Shown in pieces: positions 21,922-32,898 of a stretch of 64,000 nt of DNA. Made by a program: the position numbers and the translations under genes. This DNA is from Orychophragmus violaceus (Eukaryota; Streptophyta; Magnoliopsida; Brassicales; Brassicaceae): NCBI GenBank assembly GCA_030180135.1, contig CM058234.1, positions 35,932,766 to 35,996,765 on the forward strand. The letters are read 5' to 3'. The stretch's first letter is position 1; each line of letters opens with the position of its first letter. A model generated the notes under the pieces. That model saw only the letters and a program-made list of their open reading frames with translations. It did not search any database and was not told the origin of the DNA.

Positions 21922-21950
21922 TGCTATCAATACCCATATTTCTTGTAGTG
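21922..21950 (-). repeat. CACTA terminal inverted repeat, right
   Basis: Inverted copy of 15859-15887, ending TTCTTGTAGTG and followed by the TAA target duplication. Confidence 0.93.
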
Positions 21951-22337
21951 TAATGCTTGTCTAGAACTCTAAGATTGCAAAGAGATTTGAATCATTAGGT
22001 TGCTAGACATAGATAATAATCGCAGCGAGAGTTGTGTTATTGACATTTGCGATTCTAGTTCCTGAATTTGTGTTTAATCTGAATCATGATTATTGAAGTG
22101 TCTGACATTGCATGATTTCCTGAGAACTTCCTAAGTCTAGCGTTTTTCTCCTATTGAAAACACCTTTTAAATTCATTGCATTGTTTACTGCTTTCACCTG
22201 ATTGACTTAGCTGAGTTTGAAAACATATAATCTGCCGTGTGAACTTGAGTCTCTGTGGATTCGATACCCTTTGTACTACAGTTGCATTTATGTGCACTTG
22301 CAGTTAGAATAGGGATAAGATTTGACCTATCAAGTTA

Positions 22338-24165
22338 GTGGAAAGATATTATCATGGAATTATTTAAAGAAAAAAAGTTTAGCTTGGAACACATGACCCT
22401 GTTCGTGGTAACATGTGTCCACCCCTTCTCTTGTAGCGGAAACTAACTAATTATCACAAATCAAACTAAAAGATCTCGAGTTTGATTCGTGTTTTATATA
22501 CGTACTAGAAAAAGACCGCGCAAATACACATATTATTTTTTGAATATTTGATATGTTTTTAAATTTAATTTTGGTGATTAATACTATATAATGTCATGTT
22601 ATCTATATTATAAAATTATCAAACCGTCTTTGGTACATATATGTTGTATTCCCGAAAATTGCCCTTGGAATCGTTGGGATTGTATTTTTTCATTAAGGGT
22701 AAAACTTGGAATTTTTGGATATTTTGTCACGCAAGCACGCGGATCCGGGCTGGGTTTTTATTTATCGCTGATCCTTCTTTCTAATCGTGTCCGTCTATTC
22801 GCGTGTGTTCTAATCCGACCGTCCGTTGAATATTTTTGATTTATATTTTCTTTACGCGGATCCTAATCGGGTATAGCGCGGATCCTAATCGGATATAGCG
22901 CGGATCCTGTTTTTAAATCTCCGCCGTTCATTATTAATGTTTTAATCTAGCCGTCCAATCTAGCGGATATTAAATGGATATAGCCCGGAACCCGTTTTCT
23001 GATCGAGGCCGTTCAATTTAAGTATTCGAATCTAACCGTCCAAATTGTAAACATTTATTTTGCATTAAATCATTCGATATCTTGCATAACAAATTAGGAA
23101 TTTAAATATATTTTTCTTATCACCCAAGTCGAGGTAATACATTCGAATTCAAAATGTTTCTAAAATCAGTTACGATAATATTCAATATCAATTAAAGGTA
23201 TTTAGAATTTAAACTTTCATTCGAATATGCCAATAATATTCTAAACATTTTGACCTAGGAAATAATCTATAAATACCAATATCCACCACCAACAGCTTCA
23301 TAGTCTTGGTTGCGTTACATTGTTAGGGGGAAAGTTATCCCTGATCCTTTTCAACATTATTTCATTAACGAATCTTATTCGTGTTTCTACATTCTTTGTT
23401 TTTGTTTTTGTTTTTGTTTTTTGTTTTTACTGTGGCTATTGTTATGGTTTTGGCATTATACTAATGTTGGAGATTTAAGAGATGCAATGACCAGTCGATT
23501 CTAGGTTGCCTCCAAATTAACAAAGCAATAGAACGGCGCAATAATGCAATGGTCAATCCTTAAAGTATATTTTCAAACATTAAGGGTTGGACTATAAGTT
23601 TTGGTTTTTTATTTATTTTTTGTATGATGTCTTTTTTTTGGTCAAAAGATGATGTCTATTTTATGGTTTTTTCGTATTGCTCTAATGTTTGGGATTTAAG
23701 AGATGCAAGCTTCAGTCGATTCTAGGTTTCCTCCAAATTAAGAAAGCATTCGAAAGCAGTTAATCATATAATCAGTTAAGGCCGAAATGTGTATAGTTAT
23801 TGTTTTTTATTTTCGTAGTTTTGTATTTTCATGTTTGATACTCCAAACGAATTGGGCTAAGACAGTTAATTATAAGCGGTTATGGCCCAAACGTTTTTAC
23901 TTAGCCAAGGGTTTTCATTTGGTGAATAACACCTTTTACTGACCACTTTTGGAAATTATTTAAGTTTGGAACCCTAGACGCTTCAGTTTCTTACTGCTTA
24001 ACCAAACAATAACTTCTTTCTCGGTAGTTTCTCTGAAATTTCAGCGCTTCCCAACAATGGCTCCACAGATTTTTTGAAAAATCTCCCAAATCAACGGCTT
24101 TGTTCCTTGCATCTGGAAACTAAAAGTAATGCTTTTGCGAGTTTGGATGTGAAGGGATAAAGGGG
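22338..24165. other. AT-rich DNA with small repeats; possible Helitron or LTR remnants
   Basis: No gene was recognised. A 22-bp unit CGCGGATCCTAATCGGGTAT + AG repeats 2.5 times at 22855-22908. A segment of about 70-90 bp is duplicated with a 221-bp offset (near 23461-23530 and 23682-23752). CTAGAAAAAGACCGCGC at 22505 resembles an inverted Helitron 3' end and TCTATATTATAAAA near 22601 a Helitron 5' end, but neither is paired. Part of this stretch may be the 3' LTR of Tat1, whose partner is outside the window. Confidence 0.35.
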
Positions 24166-26038
24166 TCGTTCTAGGAGCGCCGAGCAAAGTTCTCGTTTGG
24201 CAGAGATATTATTTCTATGCCGAGATAACTCCCTTGGTCATCCCGGATCCGCACAGAGCACCTAGATCATCGTGGAACACCAACTTTGGTTGTTATTGTT
24301 CTGAATTTGATGATTCTTTGCAAGGGTAATTTACTCATTTCTTTTCTTCTTTTGCAGTGCGGCATCCGTTTTTCAAGGCTTATCCAGACGACTTCTTTTC
24401 CATCGTTGACTCCATCCGAACTCTTAGCTGTCGCAAGTTGAAGCACCTCACTCGAGCGCGCATTACCCGATCCCTTCCAAAGATTTTCAAAGGTAATGTT
24501 CTTTTGAGCTTCTCGGTTCATTTTCCGGGTTCTCACTTTTTATTTCATTTTCGCAGTTGAGTGGGATACTCTAGAAGAAGTCAATCCGGCTGACTTGGTG
24601 AAGACGAAGATGGGAAAGTTGAAGAAAATAGCGGTTGATTATTCGAAAAGGATTACCTTGAACCCTTCTACCGTGACAGACCCATCCAAAGAGTCCGAGG
24701 TTACTCTTCCATCGACTGAAGGCGGCATAGAACCGTTAGCCGTGCCGAGGACAATGCCTATCGATCCTCCTCAAAGGAAGGATAAGACGTCGGTTGAGCC
24801 AAACGCACCGGTCATCCCAGAGAAGACCTTGCCGAAGAAGAGGGAAGCTACGGATAAACCAGACGGGAGTCCCGCCAATAAGACGGCCGTGGAGAATCCT
24901 TCTAGGGTTAGACACGAAGATCCCTGGAAACGGTTAACTGTAGAAACCAGGGAAGTGCACATTTCTGATGCCGGGGAGAAGAAGCCTTTCACTTCTTGTA
25001 AAGAGATCGTCACCGTGCTGCCTCGTAGTTCAAGGAAGGATGTCGGGAAAAGGCCTTCTCTTCACGATTTCGCTTATAAGTACGAAAGCGAGGTTCCTTT
25101 CGTTCAGAATAAGCAGGCCTGCTTTGACATGCTTACATTTCTAAGGGGAAACGAGGCGGAATGGCCGGCTCTGAAGGACTTTCCTCATTCTGAAGCGATC
25201 CTCGATCTGAAACAAGCTGAAGCGGCGGTAAGATTCCATTTGTCTATGAAATATTTTCGCGAGATATCTTCAAGTTTCTTTGATTATACGTTTCTTGCAG
25301 GTGACCGCGGCGTCAAACCGAGTTATCCTCGAGGGTGCGTGGGATATGAAGAAGATGGTTGACGCGGTGAAGAGGAGAGATGTCCACCTCGAGAGACTGA
25401 GAGAGTCTAAGGATGCGTTGGAAGCTAGCAATCTCGAGATTAAGAATAAGCTTTGCGAAGCCGAGGAGAAGGTTCTTGAAGCCGGGGAAAAGGAAAAGGA
25501 TGAATTTGCGAGATATCAATCCGAAGGGAGATGTCTCCGCAAACTATCTGAAGAGCTGGTCTCTAAGGAGAGAAGTCGCGTCGAGGCTGAGATGAGGGCG
25601 AAAAACCAATCATACTTTGATCTCTTTCGTCGATTCGTTGAAGAGCAGGAGGAGGCGACGGTCAAAAAAGTTGAGCAGGGCCAGATAAGTGGCGTGAAGG
25701 AATGCTTGTTCAAGCTGAGCAAAGAAGGAGTGCCGATCCCGCAATCGTTATTGGATCAGCTCGTCGCGAATGAGTTAAAGGTTAATCATGAGATTGATAC
25801 CATGAACATCCAAGAGAAGGAGGACCTAAAGTTTGACCTCTCCCCAACTCGACATCCTTTAATGGGTTGTCTCCGCCGAGATTCTCCTACTCCTACCCCA
25901 CGGAATATCGACGAGTTTGGGACGAACCGCGAGGTGATTTTTCAAGTTCTTGCTGACAATCCTCCTGTTCAGCCGTCAAGGATCAAAAATCCGGAGACTC
26001 AAGACCAGTCCGGCGCATCCCCTAAGGTTCAAGAGTGA
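24166..26038 (+). pseudogene. Tat1 antisense spliced ORF (aORF), coiled-coil protein, 5' truncated
   Basis: This gene lies antisense to pol between integrase and the presumed 3' LTR. Exons with canonical introns: 24358-24492 (HPFFKAYPDDFFSIVDSIRT), 24557-25227 and 25301-26038. The introns are 24493-24556 (GTAATG...CGCAG) and 25228-25300 (GTAAGA...TGCAG), and both joins keep frame. An upstream exon at about 24166-24325 encodes WQRYYFYAEITPLVIPDP, which matches the exon 1 end of the Tat2 gene, but its join is out of frame as read. The C-terminal half is charged and coiled-coil-like (KDALEASNLEIKNKLCEAEE). The domain family resembles PF04195 (putative gypsy-type transposon protein). The N-terminal domain is missing here. 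Function unknown. Confidence 0.7.
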
Positions 26039-26104
26039 GACACGGGTGCTAAGGGTGGAGACCCCGAGAAGTTTGTGGAGAAGGTGGAGGAGGCCGAGAT
26101 TGAA

Positions 26105-27060
26105 GCCGTGTAGATCTTAGCTTTTTGTTTAAATGTTTTAAAACTTTATTCTGTTGACTATGTAAAATGCTACTCCTTGTTTGAAGGAAGTACTTTTGGT
26201 TTATCGGAAGTAATTTATCTTTCCATCTTTGAATGTTTTCGTGGAAGAAAAATCTTTTTTGTAATTAAGTTAATCGGGCCGTTCTGGGTTTTCCTTCGAT
26301 CCATTTGTACGGATCTCGGCGAAAAGCGATTAAAAAGTAGATCGGCGTTAGAAATGAATGGCTTTGATTTCAAGTCTTATGTTCCACCTGACCTATCTGC
26401 AAGGCTTATACATGCTCGGCTTTTTCCGTTCTAAGGATGAGACGAATGTGCAAGGCTTTAGTGCTCGGCTTATTTATTATTGCCCATCTCAGAGAACATA
26501 CGGGTAAGTGCCCGGTTTTTAGTGCGAGCCGGATCCCGGCTTTTCCTTACCGTGATATGCATCTCATCGTCTAAAGAAGACCACACTCCTGGCCAGGAAG
26601 CGTGATGCTAATAATGCGAATCTTATTGGGTGCTTGGTTTACAGTCGAGGCGTGTGTTGCTCAACTTTTGCGAACTAAGGAGCTCGGCTTAAACTGTTTA
26701 ACTTGGCGTATATCTAGGATGAATAAGTGGTTTAACTCGTCATAAGTTAAAGAGAGAGTTTAACTCGTCGTAAGTTAAAGAGAGAGTTTAACTCGGCATA
26801 AGTTAAAGAGAGAGTTTAACTCGACATAAGTTAAAGAGAGAGTTTAACTCGGCATAAGCTAAAGAAAGAAATTTTATTAAGTTTGTGATTGCACCGGTAA
26901 AAGCTGCCTACGTATCTTTCGAAAAAGAATCAAGTCACTTGTAGTTCATACACTGGGTATTACCCCTTTTTTTTGCTATCATGCCGAGACGAGGTAGCCG
27001 TCTAGAACTACTCCTTTAGGCTTGAGGAATTCCATGAACGCGGCAAAGCTTTGCCCTTCA
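26105..27060. other. Tat1 untranslated region between the aORF and integrase
   Basis: About 950 bp without a gene, containing the 28-bp tandem array and loose repeats of GCTCGGCTT. A purine tract read on the minus strand (AAAAAAAAGGGG, about 26965-26976) is a candidate polypurine tract or structural element. Confidence 0.5.
26730..26869. repeat. 28-bp tandem repeat, five copies
   Basis: Unit GTTTAACTCGKCATAAGTTA plus AAGAGAGA, repeated five times without spacers. Copies differ mainly at one or two positions after CTCG. It lies in the 3' untranslated part of Tat1. Confidence 0.93.
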
Positions 27061-27064
27061 TTGA

Positions 27065-28096
27065 TTAGAGTTTGTAAACTCCGGGTTTGACGACCTTTGT
27101 GATCTTGTAAGGTCCTTCCCATCGTGCGCCGACTTTACCTGCTCTCCATTCTTTGGTATTTTTATATACTTTGCGAAGCAAATAATCACCGAGTTTAAAG
27201 TAACGTTCGCATACCTTCTTATTGTAGTACCGAGTAGCGAGTTGTTGGTAGTTCTGGATGCGGAGTAAGGCCCGATCTCTTTCTTCCTCGATCGTGTCGA
27301 GGGCATGAAGTAACATTTTCTCATTGATCTCGTTATGCTGAGGCATAAGAGCTCGGCGCATAGTATATATATTAGCTTCTGTCGGGACCATTGCTTCCAC
27401 ACCGAAGGCTAAAGAGAATGGGGTGGCTCCTGTTGCACGGCGAGGGGTTGTTCTATGTGACCAGAGGACTCCGTCCATTTCTTCGGCCTTCTTCTCGAGA
27501 CGTTTCTTGATGCCATCAATGATGGTCTTCTTATTGGTGGCTTCTGCTTGACCGTTTCCTTGAGGATATCGTGGGGTTGACTTGCTGAGTCGTATATCCC
27601 GTTTTTTGCAAAATCCTTCAAACAGGTTTGATGTGAATTGCGATCCGTTATCGGTGACGATCTCGTATGGCAGCCCGAATCGGCAGATGATATATTTCCA
27701 CACAAAGTTTTGAACTTGAACGTCATGGATTGCTACATATGCTTTGGCCTCGACCCATTTAGTGAAATAATCTGTCATGATCAGAAGGAAACACCTTTGG
27801 TTTGATAGCGGCAACGGTCTGACAATATCCATGGCCCATCTCATGAATGGATATGCCGAGGTAGACGTTGTGAGCAATTCGGTCGGCCGATGTATGAACG
27901 GTGTGTGGCGTTGACATTTCTCGAATTTATTAGAGTAGGTCTCGCAATCAGCTACCATGGTTGGCAAATAGTGACCATTTAGCTTGATTTTGAGATCAAG
28001 AGCTCGACCTCCTGAGCGGTTTCCGCAGGCTCCCAAGTGAGTTTCTTCGAAAACTCGGCTGATTTTGTCTCCATATATGCATCTGAGGAGGATTTT
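27065..28096 (-). pseudogene. Tat1 integrase
   Basis: The frame enters from the Athila breakpoint (LRCIYGDKISRVFEETH) and contains a zinc finger in which the second histidine is replaced (CGNRSGGR for CGNHSGGR), with KCQRH following. The catalytic core keeps D in MDIVRPLP, D in IVTDNGSQFTS and E in GQAEATNKK. The C-terminal part reads WEGPYKITKVVKPGVYKL and stops at TAA (27063-27065). The integrase inserts the cDNA into chromosomal DNA. The upstream half of the polyprotein lies beyond 61352. Confidence 0.88.
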
Positions 28097-28750
28097 TGAT
28101 AGGTCTAAAGTTGTAATCCCTATACTAACTCCAAGTGCACAGCAATATCAATGTAGTACTTAGGGTATCGAATCCACAGGGACTCTAGGCAACGATAGAT
28201 TTAGAACGATCAAGATTAAACTAGGAGAAAGCAATGTAGTGAGAAACTAAAAGCAATGCAAGAAAGTAAATCAGTATCAAGTTTGTAAGCAAGGAGGCGA
28301 AGGCGTTAAGTCTAGGGAGTTCTCAGGAAATCAGGAACATAGGCAATCAATCAATCGGGATCTAATTAAGAACTATTCTAGAACTCAAACACGAATATAG
28401 AATTAACCAACTTTCGTTGTGAGAATTCTCTAAGCCTAATTGCAGAAATCCAAATGTCTTTGTAATTCCTAACAGATTAAACTAGCCTTAAGTTCAGGTT
28501 CGATATGTTCACAATTCAATTAAACCAAATTTCTTTGCAAGTAATTCAATTGCTCATCTAGGTTCTTTCTAGCAAATCAACCAACTGTCGTTGTGAAAAT
28601 CAACCTAACATTATAAATCTGGATAGCTACTTCAGATTAAGCATTAAGAACAATCCTAGACAAAGAACTAGCATATATGAATCCCTACAGATTGATCAAC
28701 CTATAATTCCATGAAATCCCCTGTGAGAATCCCTAAACCTAACAGGTAAA
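28097..28750 (-). repeat. Athila 3' LTR, part 1 (3'-terminal half)
   Basis: Matches 60172-60825 nearly base for base, beginning TGATAGGTCTAAAG on the plus strand. It is cut at the GTAAA target of Tat2 (28746-28750); the other half starts at 56525. Confidence 0.92.
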
Positions 28751-28892
28751 TGTTGGTACTGGATTTCCCTCTAGGAAATCCGGCCCATTAACAGACAAGA
28801 AAAGGGCCCGCAATTACGAGCCCATTCAAGAATCAAAGACAGACAAGAAAGCCGACTCCCTTGATAGGCCCAAGCGAAGCAAACGCCCTGGG
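28751..28892 (+). repeat. Tat2 5' LTR, part 1
   Basis: Starts TGTTGGTACTGGATTTCCC, identical in order to 55986 onward. Cut at CTGGG (28888-28892) by copia-1. Confidence 0.92.
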
Positions 28893-29543
28893 TGAATGAT
28901 TATGTGTGTTCATGGTGTAATTCACAGGTTACAACCTAGCACATAATCATCAAGGATCTAGGTGATTTGCAGTTGAATCATAAACAGATCAGATTCATTA
29001 CCTTATGATTGCAGCGGATTGATCAAAGGAATGAAGAGATCTGCAAGAGCTGATGAGAACCGGCTCCTCCTCAGGTATCCACACTCTTACAAGCTACTGG
29101 ATCAGGCTGCTAGACCAAGCTGGAATTTCACAGAGAGAGAGAGGACGGCCAGCCTTAGAAAATCGCAGACAGGAGAAGTCTTAGGGTTTTCTGGCGCCTC
29201 CTCTTCCTTATATGGGCCCAAGTAATTAAACTAATGGCTCATTAGGCTTTTGGGCCCAAGGCCCAAATCAGACAAAAGACTGTCTTTTGTCTGGCCCAAT
29301 TCTCTGTACAAATACAGTAAATGCCTTGCATCTTACTGTATTAATTCCATTTTAACTTTCCCGTTAGCTATGGTGTGTGACCCTTAGGGATCATACAATA
29401 CTGGTAATAAGTCCTAAACTTATAGATCATGAGCGGGCTCTAGCAAGTCATCATGATCACCCAGTATTTATGACTTATGTCTGATCTCGACACTTATCAT
29501 ACTTTCTAGAGATAGTACGGTAGATTTCATGACATTCCCAACA
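28893..29543 (-). repeat. copia-1 3' LTR
   Basis: 651 bp; the minus strand starts TGTTGGGAATGTC and ends ATCATTCA. Preceded on the minus strand by the purine tract AAGTGGGAGAT. Confidence 0.93.
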
Positions 29544-32500
29544 ATCTCCCACTTGTACTGGAATCCTACATTCCCTAATCCTTTTGTCTCAATATCTCGA
29601 TCTGGCATAAGGCAAGATGTGTGTCATCCTTATATAGCCAGACCATGTTTATCGGAACATATTTGATACTGACAATGCAAACGACTTGGGCAAGTCCGTT
29701 TGGGAGTGGCCACTCTCTTACCAGCTATCAAGTCTCCGATTGGCCTAGAGATATTACCTCCGTTAAGCGGCAGGGACAAATCCCATCTTGTTCCATCACT
29801 ATGAACTACACACTTTATAATACACCCAACCAAGGTCCATATAGCTCCCAGTTACGAAACAGCGTTAGACAATGATCAAAACGCATCACTCCATGTGCAG
29901 CCACATGCATGCGAACTCAGGTCTAAGGACTATACTCTATAGTCGTATATGAGAACCTCTTATGACACAGATATTAATATCTTGTAGAGTTCTCATCAGC
30001 GGGCCATGTCCGGTCATATGCTCCCCTACATATACCTATGTGTCGACTTTGATGCTGCGCATCTATGACCCCTCGAAACTTGGTCATAAGTCTCAACACA
30101 ATCTAGTCTCAAGTGGTTGTTGGTGTTCCAATTTCAACAACCTTCGACTATGGACACTATGATTTATGTCATTTTGTTAAATATGGGGTTTCAGGATCAA
30201 GTCTACTCATGTACTTCGATGGCCCATATATAATGACATGAATCATTTTGGAACGATTATTTATATCACAGTTAAAATAATCCAGAAATCATAGATTTCA
30301 TAAACATAAAATATTATGTTTACATGAACCTTTCAAAACAACTAAATAAAGCCCTTTACAAACTCCCACTGAAATTAAGACTACATCTTAATTTCACATA
30401 TCCTACAGCTACAGTCCGCGACTCGTGCTTAGGCCTAAGGAGTGGCTTCGTTAATAGATTAGCAACGTTCTCATTCGTTGAAACTTGCTGATCTACTTAA
30501 CACCTCTGTCATTTATCTCACGGAATAGGTTATACCTACCCTCAAGGTGTTTGGACCTCTGATGTGCAGCTAGTCTCATCTATGCTGGGAATCACATCAA
30601 GTTCAGTGATGAACTCTTCTTTCCAAACAACCTCTTTCGCCGCTACCCAAGCTGCGAAATGTTCAGCTTAAGTCATGGAGTCAGCAAAAGTGCCTTGCAC
30701 CGCCAGACAGACACAAGATATAACCGGACTGTGACCGGAAATCATCTTTGTCTGTTGGAAACTTGCCTTTCAGACTCTATCGACTTGTAGCACCTCACTT
30801 TCTCCTTAAATCAAGAACTTATCCTAAGTATTTTCCAAATACTTGAGGATATTCATTACGTCTATCCAGTGATTCTTTGCTGGATTTTACTGGTCTTTAC
30901 TTGTCTTGCTTAACTTTAAAGCAACATCAAAACAAGTACGTGTCATGGCATACATGATAGATCCAATTGCCGACGCATATGGAATCTCATCCATGCATTC
31001 AAGCTCAGCAGATATCGTAGGATACTGTTTCTTGCTTAACGTAATGCCATGTGACATTGGCATAAAACCCTTCTTGGAATGCTGAAAACGTGTAGGACTT
31101 TGTCAATATAAGAATCCTGACTTTGTCCTATCAGCTCTTTTGGATCTCTATCTTTAGATCCAAAATCCAAGAACATGCGTGGCTTTACCCATGTCAATCA
31201 TAAAACCAACTCCCAAGCCAGTCCTTTACCGACTGCAGCATTGGAACGTTATTTTCGAGAATCAGTATGTCATCGACATACACTATGAGAAATGCAGTAT
31301 CGCTCCCACTTATCTATTAGTAAACGCACAGTTCCACTTCGTTCCTGTTCAAGTCAAAACCTTGACTACTTCAACAGAACGAAGATTCCAACTCTGATAT
31401 GTTTGCTTCTATCCATGAATGGATCGATGAAGCTAACTTACGTACAGTATTTTTTCGGAGTCCGGGCTCACTTTCGCTTCTGTGAATTTCGCAGGTTCGT
31501 CACTTTCAATGATCATCAGATCATGGCAACTAATCACGAGAAATCACTCTCGGATTAGTGACGGATTCATTCAGATCTGCGAACTTCAGGCTCTACAGGT
31601 GTAGATTCTACAGAAATCTGTAAATTCATCCGCTGCTCTCCCTCAACAGGTTGAGCAGCCTGCTGTATTTCTCGAATTTCTTCGAGTTATACTTTTACTC
31701 CCACTGTTCTTCTTGGAAAGTAACTTCCCTTTTAGAAAACAGAATTCCGAACAACCTAACTTCGTTTTCGGAATGGACGTAAAAAGTAACAAGCCTTGGT
31801 TTCCCTAGGACAACCAGCGAAGTAGCACAACTACAAATACTCAGTAAAGACGAATTTGGATCATTTCCAGTCCACATTTAAGTGGTGTCTTTCAACTGAT
31901 ATTGGTAGAACTATTTCAGCGTAAACTTAGATATTTCTAGAGCGTTATTCTTAAAGAATATCATGGAAGATTCGTGTGACTCATCTTTAATCATTTCTAA
32001 TAAGATCTGATTCATTCTCACAGAAACACCTCTAGGTTTTCAGGAGAAATGAGCTGTGAAACGACTTCACACTCATTCAGATGATCACACCATCAATGAC
32101 TTAAGTATTCTCACTCTTGATCTAATCCAGAGTCTCAATACTTCTGTCACTCAGATTCTATACCTCATTCTGGAACTCTTTCGACCATTTCAAAGAATTC
32201 CGACTCGTGTCTCATCAAATGAACACAGTCATACTCACTGAAGTAATCAGTAGAGACAATGAAGTACAGGAAATTTTTCTCTGGCATTACTGCTCATCGG
32301 GCCACATACATGAGTATGTTCAAGGTCCAGTAAGCCTTTGGGCCTTTCTCTAGCTCGGCTAAGATGGGCCCTTTGTCTTTTGGTCCAGTAAGCAGAATTC
32401 AAGTCTCATAAGATATCCGATCAAATGAGCCCAAAAGTCCATAACTATGGGATTTCTGAATCCGACTTACTCTATGTGACCAAAACATTTACGCCAAGAA

Positions 32501-32898
32501 AAATCAGGTTTAATTCATCAGACTTAAACCAATTCGGTATTTATGTTACATTTAGGCACTCTTTGGTTTAAGATATAAAACCCATTCCTTGAATAGGGTG
32601 CTACAATCAATATTTCATTGAGATCAAAAGAACAAAACTTGTCTTTTATCAAAATGAAAAACATTCAAATTCTTACAAGAAAATGAAAGACAACTCTGCT
32701 TAAAGCAGGTACATTGTAGCAATTACTTAATACAAAACCAAGCCTCAAAGGCATCTACAAGTGAAAACCCTACGGCTGAGGCAGCATCCATAGCTCCTTC
32801 CAGACACGCAGTTCCACTTGTCCTTCCTTCAACGTTCTACTGTTGCTTAGGCTCTGCATATTATAACAAATATCAGTGCCACAACTAGTATCCAATAC
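29544..32898 (-). pseudogene. copia-1 eroded pol region
   Basis: No long sense frame is open. Short stretches homologous to the copia-2 remnants can be followed: the DTSCGTDIC-like protease end just past gag, integrase fragments near 32250-32400 and RT/RNase H fragments near 30800-31300 (for example the ASAIGSIMYAMT-like segment). Plus-strand frames here (31179-31397, 31292-31558) are antisense shadows. Confidence 0.65.

Larger units (their letters stand above)
15859..21950. mobile_element. Non-autonomous CACTA (En/Spm) transposon with captured gene fragments
   Basis: The left end begins CACTACAAGAAATATG and the right end finishes CATATTTCTTGTAGTG. The terminal inverted repeats are 29 bp with one mismatch. 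The 3-bp duplication TAA (15856-15858, 21951-21953) is characteristic of the superfamily. The element is 6092 bp. No transposase was found, so movement needed a relative in trans. The interior holds exon-intron pieces of COQ9, an AHA10-like ATPase and a LYAR-type zinc-finger gene. Subterminal copies of GCTATYGTAGAYGG-like and GATAGC motifs near both ends are candidate transposase binding sites. Confidence 0.92.
15060..22332 (+). repeat. Athila-type solo LTR, split by a CACTA transposon
   Basis: The sequence starts TGATATATCATGG and ends TTTGACCTATCA, both matching the ends of the Athila-type LTR at 60172-61351 (opposite strand). Target duplication AGTTA flanks it (15055-15059 and 22333-22337). 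Subtracting the CACTA and its TAA duplication leaves 1178 bp, against 1180 bp for the complete LTRs of the other element. No internal Athila sequence follows, so it is a solo LTR left by recombination between two LTRs. The hydrophobic frame at 15329-15610 lies in LTR sequence and is not taken as a gene. Confidence 0.88.
24166..28096 (-). mobile_element. Tat1: Tat-lineage Ty3/gypsy element, 3' part
   Basis: Integrase on the minus strand (27065-28096), 3' untranslated DNA with tandem repeats (26730-26869) and a spliced gene on the opposite strand (24166-26038) form the 3' side of a Tat-lineage element. The rest of the same element continues at 61352-64000 on the far side of the Athila insertion (target ATTTT at 28092-28096 and 61352-61356). 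The left end, including the 3' LTR boundary, was not located; the start given here is the start of the antisense gene remnant. Confidence 0.82.

Noticed and set aside
22505..23270. Helitron remnant
   Set aside because: One CTAG-like 3' end and one TCTATATTAT-like 5' start are seen but in conflicting orientations, without a paired end or hairpin good enough to call.
31179..31558. Plus-strand frames repeated in antisense at 43358-43668 and 51122-51421
   Set aside because: They are the reverse strand of the eroded copia RT region, and their similarity among copies follows from the shared element.
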